From positions 434,001-498,000 of the forward strand of contig NZ_QXQA01000001.1 in NCBI RefSeq assembly GCF_003583765.1: a DNA stretch of 64,000 bases, given 5' to 3'. The notes beneath the pieces are model-generated. The model had not been told where the DNA came from. It did not search any database and worked only from the letters and a program-made list of their open reading frames with translations. A program made the translations under genes and the position numbers. This stretch comes from Paenibacillus nanensis. GTDB lineage: Bacteria > Bacillota > Bacilli > Paenibacillales > Paenibacillaceae. Below, piece after piece: positions 39,571 to 47,803 of the stretch. Within the stretch, counting starts at the first letter, position 1. The number at the start of each line of letters is the position of its first letter.

Positions 39571-39608
39571 CTCCTCTTGGTGTCCCGTACACTCAGAGGA
39601 GTTTTTTA
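39571..39608 (+). terminator. Terminator of the cortex-hydrolase gene
   Basis: CTCCTCT (39571-39577) and AGAGGAG (39595-39601) pair, with an inner GTGT/ACAC, followed by six T. Confidence 0.85.
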
Positions 39609-39727
39609 TTACGGCTATATACTCGGTTTGCCGCAACCTGGTGATAACCGCAGACGTTCAATAAGATAGGGCGGGCTGCAAAAGCACAAGTTGCCACTCT
39701 TCAAGCTGCCAGAGAGGAGAATGTTCT

Positions 39728-40012
39728 GTGAGTGAAATCGTTTCAACTATTATTTCTTTGTCAGCAAAGTTGTCTGAGGACGAAAAAGAGTCCGTTTTAA
39801 CAAGACTGGCAACCCATTTTAGAAAGTCGTTTCAGCTTAATGCAGCAGAGCTATCCTCCATGAGTCAGGAACAATTGGAAATCATTAAAGATACACTAAA
39901 CGGCTTCATTCTTACAAAAGAAAACGCGCCTATTATGGCCGAAGCGTACGAACGGTATAAAAACATGGATTTACCTCGAAAGGTCTCCTTCGGCCGCCTA
40001 GAAGACAGGTAA
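39728..40012 (+). CDS. Small helical protein of unknown function
   Basis: The 94-residue product is charged and predicted mostly helical, with no Cys and no membrane segment. It begins GTG, with GAGGAG about 8 bases upstream. The C-terminus ends in KVSFGRLEDR. No family is recognised. It lies alone between a terminator and the convergent ammonium-transporter operon. Confidence 0.6.
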   Translation: MSEIVSTIISLSAKLSEDEKESVLTRLATHFRKSFQLNAAELSSMSQEQLEIIKDTLNGFILTKENAPIMAEAYERYKNMDLPRKVSFGRLEDR

Positions 40013-40038
40013 TCATATCGTGAAGCATAGGACGAAAT

Positions 40039-40076
40039 CAAAAACAGGGATTGCACCCATGCCGGGGCAATCCCTG
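40039..40076. terminator. Terminator of the glnK-amt operon
   Basis: CAGGGATTGC (40045-40054) and GCAATCCCTG (40067-40076) form a perfect 10-bp stem; on the minus strand it is followed by TTTTTG. It probably also stops the convergent gene. Confidence 0.85.
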
Positions 40077-40080
40077 CTCG

Positions 40081-41391
40081 TTATTTGCCGGCTTTGATCA
40101 TTAAAGGCTCCGCCTGTTTGATCGTAACGCCGGTAGTCGCTTCGAAATCGTACATCGCCTTAGCCGTCTCCGAGAAGCGGTCCAGCTCGTTGTAGGCCGG
40201 GATGCCGTGGTAGGCCATGTCGAGGCCTTCCTCTTCCTCCTCCGAGGAAGCGCGCAGTCCGACGGTTGCTTTCGCGATGTAGGCAATTGCCGCGCCGCCC
40301 GCAAAACCCCAAATGCAGATTACGAGCGCGCCGAGCGATTGCGTGCCAAGCAGGCTGGCTCCGCCGCCTGTGAATAGGCCGCCCTCCGCATCGAATAGGC
40401 CGACTGCAATGGTGCCGAACGCGCCGTTAAATCCGTGCACGGCCACCGCGCCGACGGGGTCGTCGATTTTCAGGCGGTCTATGAACAACGTAGCGCCGAT
40501 TACGAGCAGGCCGGCAACGAGACCGATCAGCACGGCCTGCCATTGATTCACGTAAGCGCAGCCTGCGGTTATCGCGACTAAGCCGGATAACGAACCGTTC
40601 ATCACCATGCTAGGGTCCGTCTTGCCGAAACGGAACATCGTGAAGAGCATCGAGGACGCGCCGCCTGCCGCGGCCGCAAGCATCGTGTTTAAGGCGATGG
40701 CGGGCAGCATCGCATCGCCTGCGCTGAGCGTGCTGCCCGCGTTAAAGCCGAACCATCCGAACCAAAGCACGAACACGCCTGCCGATGCGAGAGGGATGTT
40801 GGACGGCGCGAAGACGTTCACGCTTCCGTCCGTGTAGCGGCCTTTGCGCGGACCGAGAATCCAGGCGATCGCAAGGGCCGCCGATCCGCCAAGCAAGTGG
40901 ATGACCGCGGAGCCCGCGAAATCCTTCATGCCCATCTGCGCAAGCCAGCCGTCAGCATTCCACACCCAATGGCCGGAGACAGGGTAAAGCAGCAGCGTCA
41001 GGAACGCGGCAACCAGCACATATGCTTTAAAGTTCATGCGCTCCGCCACCGCGCCGGACACGATGGAGATGCAAGCGATCGCGAATCCGATTTGGAACAG
41101 GACATAGGCGGCGGGAGGGAGATCGATCGCTAGCTGAATGTCGTCAGGGGCGCCGAATAAGGAAGTGCCGATGAAGCCGCCCGCATCATCCCCGAACATA
41201 AACCCAAAGCCGATTGCCCAGAATGCCAGAGCGCCGATGGTGAGATCGACAAAAATTTTCATCGTAACGTTTACCGCATTTTTCGTGCGCACAAGCCCGG
41301 CTTCCAGCAAGCTGAAGCCGCCTTCCATGAACAGAACCATAGCCGCCGCAAGAACGACCCATATCGTATTCAAATGAATAGTTTCCGCCAT
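40081..41391 (-). CDS. amt: Ammonium transporter (AmtB/NrgA)
   Basis: The 436-residue protein has eleven helices and the Amt landmarks: FMEGGFSLLEAGLVRTKN near the N-terminus, FIGTSLFG, DFAGSAVIHLLGGSAAL (with a pore His), and DDPVGAVAVHGFNGAFGT (second pore His). It conducts ammonium into the cell at low concentration. It starts 6 bases after the glnK stop in a classic glnK-amt pair; the PII protein binds the cytoplasmic face and blocks it under nitrogen-rich conditions. The C-terminal region ends IKQAEPLMIKAGK. Confidence 0.96.
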   Translation of the reverse strand: MAETIHLNTIWVVLAAAMVLFMEGGFSLLEAGLVRTKNAVNVTMKIFVDLTIGALAFWAIGFGFMFGDDAGGFIGTSLFGAPDDIQLAIDLPPAAYVLFQIGFAIACISIVSGAVAERMNFKAYVLVAAFLTLLLYPVSGHWVWNADGWLAQMGMKDFAGSAVIHLLGGSAALAIAWILGPRKGRYTDGSVNVFAPSNIPLASAGVFVLWFGWFGFNAGSTLSAGDAMLPAIALNTMLAAAAGGASSMLFTMFRFGKTDPSMVMNGSLSGLVAITAGCAYVNQWQAVLIGLVAGLLVIGATLFIDRLKIDDPVGAVAVHGFNGAFGTIAVGLFDAEGGLFTGGGASLLGTQSLGALVICIWGFAGGAAIAYIAKATVGLRASSEEEEEGLDMAYHGIPAYNELDRFSETAKAMYDFEATTGVTIKQAEPLMIKAGK

Positions 41392-41397
41392 CCTGCA

Positions 41398-41763
41398 TTA
41401 CCTCTCTTCCTTCAGCGGCCGCAGCTCGTCGATTGACTCGTCCACCTGGCCTGTCCGAATGTTAATCGCCTGCTCGACCGATGTGATGAAAATTTTCCCG
41501 TCCCCGGCTTCTCCGGTCTGGGCGGCGGCGATAATCGTTTCGACCGTCTTTTCCACTAAAAAATCAGAGATTACAATTTCCATCTTCACTTTCGGATGAA
41601 GACTCATGGTGAAATTACGGCCCCGGTAAATGCCGCTTCGGTCCTTCTGCATGCCGCGTCCTACGACTTGGTTAACCGTAAACGCCGTTACGCCGATGCT
41701 ATGCAACGCTTTGATCGTATCATGCAGCTTTTGCGGTCGTAGAATGGCTTCGATCTTTTTCAA
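41398..41763 (-). CDS. glnK: PII nitrogen-regulatory protein (GlnK type)
   Basis: The 121-residue protein matches the PII family: an N-terminal KKIEAILRPQKL strand, a T-loop region GRGMQKDRSGIYRGRNF that keeps a Tyr where other PII proteins are modified, and GEAGDGKIFITSVEQAINIRTG, the B- and C-loop signature. It senses ATP/ADP and 2-oxoglutarate and controls the ammonium channel. The start is TTG, with AAGGGGG 9 bases upstream. The operon has a TnrA-type site and a -10 box at the distance expected for nitrogen-limited activation. Confidence 0.95.
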   Translation of the reverse strand: MKKIEAILRPQKLHDTIKALHSIGVTAFTVNQVVGRGMQKDRSGIYRGRNFTMSLHPKVKMEIVISDFLVEKTVETIIAAAQTGEAGDGKIFITSVEQAINIRTGQVDESIDELRPLKEER

Positions 41764-41791
41764 TCGGGCAGCCCCCTTATAAAGTGTATAT

Positions 41792-41844
41792 TTTATACAA
41801 TCGACTGTACATTACCTACAAAATATATGTTACAATATCTCACA
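41792..41844 (-). promoter_or_regulatory. TnrA-type nitrogen box and -10 of glnK-amt
   Basis: TGTTACAATATCTCACA (41828-41844, plus-strand reading) fits the TnrA/GlnR consensus TGTNAN7TNACA exactly. On the minus strand TATAAA (41797-41792) is the -10 box, placing the site centre near -51 relative to transcription start, the distance known for TnrA activation of nrgAB. The -35 region is weak, as usual for activated promoters. Confidence 0.75.
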
Positions 41845-41985
41845 TCACTGAAAAATCGTCAATACTTAAACGAAAATCAATTGAAAGAAGATGTTTAGAT
41901 CTGAAAAATAGAATTTTGGAGTAAGATTACATGTCATGAGAGGTGGGGGAGGAGGCGGCTATTCAAGTGAAGAAGGGGCCCGTAT

Positions 41986-42030
41986 AGAAAAGAAACGGCC
42001 ATCCGGAAAGATGGCCGTTTCTTTTCTTTG
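41986..42030. terminator. Strong bidirectional terminator
   Basis: AGAAAAGAAACGGCCATC (41986-42003) pairs perfectly over 18 bp with GATGGCCGTTTCTTTTCT (42010-42027) around CGGAAA. It ends the peptide-importer operon on the minus strand. The 41845-41985 stretch holds no gene I can support. Confidence 0.92.
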
Positions 42031-42091
42031 GCTAATAAGACATCCGATTTTCAGTTCCTATGCCGCTAAGGGCTAAGGGCCGCCGGCGCAT

Positions 42092-42562
42092 TTAAGCTTG
42101 ACTGCTGCCGCGGCGCTCCGCCGGCTCTACCCGGTACAGCGACCTCCCGTTAGCATCTGAAGCGGCGCCGCTGTCTTGAGCGGGGGAAATAGCCCAGCCG
42201 AACGAAAGGACAGAGGCAAGCAAAGCGGCATCCTCCTCCGTCAAGCTGGCAATGACGGCTTCTTGTCCGGGCTCCAGCACCAGCTCGGCCTCTTGCCCTA
42301 GAGCGACTAGAATCCAGCTGTGAATGCCGCGAATCGTATTGTATTTAATCTGATAGCCTTCCTGCACAGCTTGAGCTAATGTCTCCGCATGCTCCCGAGC
42401 AAATGCGGTTAACCCCGTATAGTCAAATTGGAATTTGCTTTCATCCTTCGGCAGGTCTCCGGCGTGAATTTTGGCGAGCAGCTCATCGCTTGGCCAGCCG
42501 TGCGCTTTTAGCGATTCCAGCATGAGCGCATCCCATTGCGACAGCTTTGTTTTTGTTCCCAT
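42092..42562 (-). CDS. Protein of unknown function in the peptide-importer operon
   Basis: The 156-residue soluble protein (start GTKTKLSQWDALMLESLK after Met) has no signal peptide, no Cys and no membrane helix; the middle is rich in acidic residues and the end is a low-complexity tail (EPAERRGSSQA). The ATG at 42562 is chosen, with AAGGAGAG about 8 bases upstream; a second ATG at 42568 is too close to the ribosome site. It lies 80 bases after the binding-protein gene, separated by a hairpin. It may be an accessory to the importer. No family is recognised. Confidence 0.65.
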   Translation of the reverse strand: MGTKTKLSQWDALMLESLKAHGWPSDELLAKIHAGDLPKDESKFQFDYTGLTAFAREHAETLAQAVQEGYQIKYNTIRGIHSWILVALGQEAELVLEPGQEAVIASLTEEDAALLASVLSFGWAISPAQDSGAASDANGRSLYRVEPAERRGSSQA

Positions 42563-42598
42563 TTTCATCTCTCCTTGGCGCATGCGGCTATATGAGAA

Positions 42599-42632
42599 AG
42601 CAAGAGACAGCCTAGAAAGGGTGTCTCTTGCT
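42599..42632 (-). other. Intercistronic hairpin (attenuator-like)
   Basis: AGCAAGAGACA and TGTCTCTTGCT form a perfect 11-bp stem with a 12-base loop, followed on the minus strand by TTTCTC. It probably terminates part of the transcripts after the binding-protein gene and stabilises the rest. Confidence 0.65.
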
Positions 42633-42641
42633 CTCATCCGC

Positions 42642-44474
42642 TTATTTGCTGGCTTTGTAGGCGTTCAAGAATTCCTTCACCTTCGCCGAATCGGCTTTCA
42701 GCTCAAGGCCGGTCTGCACGAGCGGGCTCAGGGTGGAAGTCGCTTTGAACTTATTGCCTGCGTAGTAAGCCAAAATTTCGTCTTGGTTAATGGAGTACAG
42801 AACGGCTTTTCTCAAATCCGCGCTTTCCGCTACCGGACGGTTTTTCGTATTGAACAGCAGGTACGATACGGCGTTGCTCGGAATGGTTTGGAGCGCCAGC
42901 TTGCTGTCGCCTTTGACAACGTCGTATTTCGTTTCGCTTACGCCGTAGTACAAATGAATCTCGCCGCTGCGAAGCGCGGAGAGGGAGCTGTCGGCATCTT
43001 TGATGAAGCGGATTTTAATATTGTTGATTCTTGGCTCATGCTCGGTGCCTTTCATGTAGCCCGGGTTTTTGTAGAAAATCGCTTCGTAATCGTTTTTGTA
43101 GGACAAGATGTACGGACCGCTTGTATACAGCGTGTTATTGTACTGGCTGCCTTCAGTGACCGTGTTTTGGTCGCCGTAAGGGATGTCTTTGTTGACGTCG
43201 AAGGTTGCGACGTCGTACGTATTGATGGCTTCAACCTGCTTTTTGGACACGATGCCTGCGGATTGGTGAGCCAGATAGTTCAGCACTTGCGGGAAAGGCG
43301 TTGTTGTCGTCAGCTTCACGACTTGGTACTTGCCTCCAGCGTTATCGGCTTGCGTCTTGTCAGCGACAAGGGAAGAAATTTTAGAATCAAGGCCTTTCTC
43401 AAGAGCGGCTTTGACCGTTTCGCTGCTGCCGGAAACTTTGATGGATTCAAGCGTTGCAACGTCTGTCACGAGCTCTACGTTCTGAATGTGCTCATGAAGT
43501 GTATACGTGCGATGGTCAGGCACGGAATTTTTATCCTTCGCGCGGTTCAGCGAGAAGATCACGTCGTCTGCGCCTACGCGCTCGCCTGTGTCGACAGCCA
43601 GCTTGTCCTTAATTTGGGCAAAGTTGATGTCGTCTCTCAAAATGAAGTAATACTCGCTGTTGCCTTCGGCAATCGCATGGTTCAGCGACAGGGAGCCTTC
43701 GGACGTGATTTTATCGTCATCCGTCAAGTTCACCAGACGAACGTACATGTTGGTGTTGATGATGTTAATGGAACCGTCGTTGCCTTTGATCGGGTCGAGC
43801 GACGTCAGAGTCGGCATCGTGGACTGAAGGACAAGCGCTTCCGAAGCCCGTTTGGACGTGTCGTTAAAGTCGAGCTCCTCCCATGGCAGGGAGCGCGATT
43901 TCGAGATGCGGACGGAATCCTTGTTCAGCACCTCTTGATTGAACGCTTGCGCTTTGAGAGAGTTATAGAGCGGCGCGATGTACGCTTTCTCGAACACAAG
44001 CTGCTCTTCGAATTTTTTGTACGTTTCTTTGAATTGCTCCGGCGTTTGCGCAGCCGCTTCGTCGATCAGAGCGTCGATTTCGGAATCTGCCAGGATGCTG
44101 TAGTCGCCGCCTGTTTTAAACAGGGAGCGGACCGCGTAATCCGGGTTGCCGGTAACGGTTGTCCAGCTCGACAGCGCAATATCGTAATTGCCCGCATCCT
44201 GCTGTGCCTTGAAAGTGCCATAGTCGGCTTGGATGTTCAGCTTGACGTTAAAGCCGTTTTTGGAAAGCTGGTCGCGTACGATGTTAAGATCGGCTTCGTT
44301 CGCGCTCATGCCGAGCAGCTCGATGTCCACCGCGCTGTTGTCGGCGGCCGTTTCTGTTCCCTCTGTCGGTGCAGGGACCTCGGAGACTTCATTCTTTGTC
44401 GTTACCTTGCAGCCGCTAAGCATAATGGACAGACTAAGCAGCAGCACGGCGGCAATTTTGCCTTTGTTCTTCAT
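42642..44474 (-). CDS. Family-5 peptide/nickel-binding lipoprotein, apparently circularly permuted
   Basis: The 610-residue lipoprotein has a signal peptide and lipobox LSGC (Cys22). Residues about 49-200 match what is normally the C-terminal part of family-5 binding proteins (ADLNIVRDQLSKNGFNVKL, YDIALSSW, EIDALIDEA, then an IAPLYN strand). Residues about 212-610 match the usual N-terminal and central parts in order: ALVLQSTMPTLTSLDPIKG, YYFILRDDINF, GADDVIFSLNRA (301-312), TSGPYI (451-456) and DLRKAVLYSINQDEI (553-567), ending where a normal protein would continue into the C-terminal segment. It should capture peptides or a related solute outside the membrane. GGAGGGG lies 7 bases before the ATG. 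It is cotranscribed with two unusual permeases. Confidence 0.8.
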   Translation of the reverse strand: MKNKGKIAAVLLLSLSIMLSGCKVTTKNEVSEVPAPTEGTETAADNSAVDIELLGMSANEADLNIVRDQLSKNGFNVKLNIQADYGTFKAQQDAGNYDIALSSWTTVTGNPDYAVRSLFKTGGDYSILADSEIDALIDEAAAQTPEQFKETYKKFEEQLVFEKAYIAPLYNSLKAQAFNQEVLNKDSVRISKSRSLPWEELDFNDTSKRASEALVLQSTMPTLTSLDPIKGNDGSINIINTNMYVRLVNLTDDDKITSEGSLSLNHAIAEGNSEYYFILRDDINFAQIKDKLAVDTGERVGADDVIFSLNRAKDKNSVPDHRTYTLHEHIQNVELVTDVATLESIKVSGSSETVKAALEKGLDSKISSLVADKTQADNAGGKYQVVKLTTTTPFPQVLNYLAHQSAGIVSKKQVEAINTYDVATFDVNKDIPYGDQNTVTEGSQYNNTLYTSGPYILSYKNDYEAIFYKNPGYMKGTEHEPRINNIKIRFIKDADSSLSALRSGEIHLYYGVSETKYDVVKGDSKLALQTIPSNAVSYLLFNTKNRPVAESADLRKAVLYSINQDEILAYYAGNKFKATSTLSPLVQTGLELKADSAKVKEFLNAYKASK

Positions 44475-44581
44475 GGTTTTCCCCTCCAGTTCATGTATAA
44501 AAAAATATCTATATTTAACTCACATTCATTCATCGTCCATTCATGCTTGGAAACGTAGAAGTCGATGGAATATGAATGAGG

Positions 44582-46099
44582 TTAATCCAGTTTCGGATCG
44601 AGCGCGTCGCGCAGCCCGTCGCCCAAGAAATTGAAGGAAAGCACCAGGGCGATAATGGCAAGCCCCGGATAGATGGCGGTGAAGGCGTGCGTCTCCAAAT
44701 AGGCGCTGCCCAGCTTCAAAATGTTGCCCCATTCCGGAATATGCGGCTCGACGCCGAGCCCCAGAAAGCTGAGGCTGCTGGTCGAAATGACCGCGGTGCC
44801 GATCGTAAGCGAGGACTTAACGATCATCGGCGCCACGGAGTTCGGCACAATATGCTTGAACAGGATCGAGAAGTCGCTTGCGCCGAATGCCCGGGCGGCT
44901 TGCACATACTCCAGCGTTGACACCATCATCACGTTCGCTCTCATCGTCCGGGCGTAGGTCGGAATCGCGCCGACGCTAAGCGCCAAGATAAGGTTGACGG
45001 TGCTGGCGCCGAAGGCGGCAATGATCGCGATCGCGAGAAGAATGCCGGGAATCGCGTAAAGAACGTCCAGCGCCCGCATAATGATGTTGTCCGTCTGCCG
45101 GCCGTAATAGCCGGAGATGGCGCCAAGCGCCCCGCCGATCAGCACGGGGATTAGCGTGGACAGCAAGCCTACGAGCAGCGAGATGCGGGCTCCGAAGACG
45201 ATGCGGGAGAACAAGTCCCGGCCGAAATTATCCGTGCCAAGCGGATACGTCAGGCTTGGCGACTGTAGGATGGCGCTGTAGTTGTTATCGATCGCAAAGC
45301 TGTAATCGAAGGTCATAAGACTCGTAATCGCTAGCGTGAGCAAAAACGTAATAAACAGCAGGCCCAGCATCGAAGTCGAGCTGCGCGACAGCCGTTCGAC
45401 GACGTCGCCAAGCTTGGAGCCGGACGTAATGCCTTTGTCCCGAAGCCTGGCGATCAGCAGCAGGCCAAGGAACAGCGCGAACAGGTTGCCGGTTGCGGCG
45501 GTTAGAATAAGGACGCCTGCGACGACGGCCATCCAGCCGGGCAAGACGGTTCTGTCAGCGAACAAGGCCGTTAAAATCAAGGCAATCAGCTGCAGCACGG
45601 CCGTTGCGATCAAGAGAAACATGCCTGGCAAAAAGCCGTTGGCGACATAGGGCTTGTATAGGTTAAAGGCTGTTACGGCAAAAACGAGTACGGTCGTCAA
45701 TAACGCGTAAACGGCAAGCGTATAGGCGGCGTTTTTCTTCCGCTTCACGAGCTGGAATGCCGCTGTGGCGACAAAGACGTTGGCTGTAAGCAAACTCAGC
45801 ATCAGCACATAACCGAGCGCTCTTGTCGAACCTTTAATTTCGCCGGCTCGGACCAAATCTCTTCGAATCAGTCTCCAGACGGCCAACTGCAGCAAAGCGA
45901 AAACGAAATAGGCGACGCTGACGGCAAGAACGCCGGACTTGAACGTTCCGGTCGCCGTCTGATAACTGTTGAGCAGAAGAACGACGGCGAGAGCAATGGT
46001 GACAATGCCGGCAAAGCTCGCTTGTCCGTATTCCGGACACGATTTGAGACGGAAGCCGACTTCTTGTTTTGTTAGGGAAGGATTCGTCAAGGTTAGCAC
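44582..46099 (-). CDS. DppC-like ABC permease with extra N-terminal membrane domain
   Basis: The 505-residue permease has a standard DppC core (about 244-505) with the family signature PLGTDNFGRDLFSRIVFGARISL, here written as PLGTDNFGRDLFSR (285-298), and the EAA-type loop RAFGASDFSILFKHIVPN. Before it lie some 240 residues with six to seven more helices and a short basic loop, a region not normally present in DppC. The start is GTG, 5 bases after the stop of the upstream permease gene, with only a weak ribosome site (AAAGCAGG), so translation is probably coupled. Its partner is the extended DppB-like permease. The additional membrane domain is unassigned. Confidence 0.85.
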   Translation of the reverse strand: MLTLTNPSLTKQEVGFRLKSCPEYGQASFAGIVTIALAVVLLLNSYQTATGTFKSGVLAVSVAYFVFALLQLAVWRLIRRDLVRAGEIKGSTRALGYVLMLSLLTANVFVATAAFQLVKRKKNAAYTLAVYALLTTVLVFAVTAFNLYKPYVANGFLPGMFLLIATAVLQLIALILTALFADRTVLPGWMAVVAGVLILTAATGNLFALFLGLLLIARLRDKGITSGSKLGDVVERLSRSSTSMLGLLFITFLLTLAITSLMTFDYSFAIDNNYSAILQSPSLTYPLGTDNFGRDLFSRIVFGARISLLVGLLSTLIPVLIGGALGAISGYYGRQTDNIIMRALDVLYAIPGILLAIAIIAAFGASTVNLILALSVGAIPTYARTMRANVMMVSTLEYVQAARAFGASDFSILFKHIVPNSVAPMIVKSSLTIGTAVISTSSLSFLGLGVEPHIPEWGNILKLGSAYLETHAFTAIYPGLAIIALVLSFNFLGDGLRDALDPKLD

Positions 46100-46104
46100 C
46101 TGCT

Positions 46105-47547
46105 TTAATATTGTTTCATCTTCGAACGAATTCTCGGATCAAAAAACGCGTACATCAAATCGACGATCACATTGACGATTGAGATGGTAATGGCGGTGTA
46201 GACAACCCCGGCCATGATGCTCGGGATATCGGGGATAAACTGCTTGTCCACGATGTAGCTTCCGATCCCGCTAATGTTGAATACTTTTTCGGTTACTGCA
46301 GCGCCGCCCAGCATGCCGCCGAACTGCAGGCCGATTACCGTAATGATCGGAATGAGCGCGTTGCCGACCGCATGCTTCCACAGCACTTGCCTGCGGGAGA
46401 GCCCCTTCGCCTTGGCTGTTGTGATGTAATCCTCATGGATGACCTCCAGCGTCGACGAGCGGGTCATACGTGCGACCGCCGCGGTAAGCCCCGTCCCTAG
46501 AACGACAATCGGCATGATGGCGGATAGCCAGTTGTCCGGGTTATAGGTGGCGGGCAGCCATGACAGCTTGATCGAAAAATTCAAAATAAAGATCAGACCT
46601 TGCCAGAAGTTCGGAATCGACAAGCCGAGCAAGGCGATGAACATAAAGGTATAGTCGAAGAAAGAGTTCGGTCTCGTCGCCGAAATAATGCCGATCGGCA
46701 AGGCAATCACAACCGCTATCAACGTCGATATGACCGTTAACGTCAAAGTTACGGGAAACTTATTGGCGATTGCCGTCGTGACGTTTTCATTGCCGGCAAA
46801 CGATTTGCCGAGATCGAAGGTCAGAATGCCTCTAAACGTGTCCCATAGCTGCACCAGATAAGGCTGGTCGAGCCCGTACATTTGGTTGAACGCGGCAATC
46901 TGTTCGGCGGTCGCCGTTTCGCCCAATATGTTCGCGGCCGGATTCATCGGCGAGATGTACAGAATCGTAAAAACGATAAACGCAACGCCGAAGATAACAA
47001 GCACCGTCATGAACAGCCGCTCTGCAATATATTTCGAATAGGGATTGGCGTACAGCGCCATTAGCAGATACATCGGCCATCCAATCACAAGCGATAACGC
47101 GAGGAACAGGGGATTGCCCGCAAGCGAGCGGTATGTCTCGCTGAACGAAAGCTGCAGCCTCGTATCCTCCGCCAGCCGTTTCGCTAATTGCTCTTTTAGC
47201 GCGGCTTCGAACTTCCGGGCGGCGATCGCTGCGGCTTCGCGCTCCGTCCGTTCCTCGCTGACCGATTGACCGAAGAACCGGTGCTTACGCACAAGCTGCT
47301 CCCGCGCTTCCTGAAGCAATCTGTCTTTGAGGCCGGATTGGAGTAGCCGATTCGTCGTTTCTTCAACGGCTTCACGGTATCCATGCCCCGCTTTGCGATA
47401 GAGATAGACCGCGTATACTATAAGGTTTACGGGCGCTCCTGCCAGCAATAATAGAAGCCGGTAGGTCGGATGGAATAACATTTTGCGGAATACGGCGGCG
47501 ATCCGGTCGGCGAAGCCGTTCCCTCTTGCAGTAGCATGCCCAGTCAA
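46105..47547 (-). CDS. DppB-like ABC permease with extra N-terminal region
   Basis: The 480-residue permease has a DppB core (about 171-480) with the conserved start AERLFMTVLVIFGVAFIVF, the signature LGLDQPYLVQLWDTFRGIL-like segment (reads YGLDQPYLVQLW) and the EAA loop TAKAKGLSRRQVLWKHAVGN. The first 170 residues are extra: one helix (30-50), a long charged helical stretch with coiled-coil character (51-140) and a second helix (145-165). The start is TTG, preceded by AAAGGAGC 9 bases away. It is the first gene of the minus-strand operon and is divergent from the fused ATPase gene. Permeases, binding protein and ATPases together form one importer. Confidence 0.87.
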   Translation of the reverse strand: MTGHATARGNGFADRIAAVFRKMLFHPTYRLLLLLAGAPVNLIVYAVYLYRKAGHGYREAVEETTNRLLQSGLKDRLLQEAREQLVRKHRFFGQSVSEERTEREAAAIAARKFEAALKEQLAKRLAEDTRLQLSFSETYRSLAGNPLFLALSLVIGWPMYLLMALYANPYSKYIAERLFMTVLVIFGVAFIVFTILYISPMNPAANILGETATAEQIAAFNQMYGLDQPYLVQLWDTFRGILTFDLGKSFAGNENVTTAIANKFPVTLTLTVISTLIAVVIALPIGIISATRPNSFFDYTFMFIALLGLSIPNFWQGLIFILNFSIKLSWLPATYNPDNWLSAIMPIVVLGTGLTAAVARMTRSSTLEVIHEDYITTAKAKGLSRRQVLWKHAVGNALIPIITVIGLQFGGMLGGAAVTEKVFNISGIGSYIVDKQFIPDIPSIMAGVVYTAITISIVNVIVDLMYAFFDPRIRSKMKQY

Positions 47548-47751
47548 GCTAGTCCGCTCCTTTATCGTTTACTTTCTATTACTCTATCATATCAACTCAA
47601 TTTTAAATTGCATTATTCCGATAGATATAGTAGATTTTATTCTGAGGCTAGTAAATTGTCAACATAAACGGGGTTGTCATTTACTCACAATTGTTACACA
47701 TTAAATAAAGAGAGGTATCTTCTATTGTAAGTGAATCTCTTAAATAATTCC

Positions 47752-47780
47752 TTGTATAAATAGAAAGCGTTGTATATAAT
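47752..47780 (+). promoter_or_regulatory. Promoter of the fused ATPase gene
   Basis: TTGTAT (47752-47757) and a perfect TATAAT (47775-47780) are exactly 17 bases apart, with transcription starting about 17 bases before the ATG. The divergent promoter is not obvious; TATGAT on the minus strand near 47585-47590 is a possible -10 box. The AT-rich 47580-47750 region holds no gene. Confidence 0.6.
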
Positions 47781-47803
47781 TTCAAAAAATTGCGGGTGAC
47801 AAC

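Noticed and set aside
41934..42077. Short plus-strand frame beginning MRGGGGGGYSS
   Set aside because: It runs through an 18-bp terminator hairpin and lacks a ribosome site.
42471..44558. 695-codon plus-strand frame across the permuted binding-protein gene
   Set aside because: No family landmarks and odd composition; the minus-strand frame has lipobox, ribosome site and family motifs.
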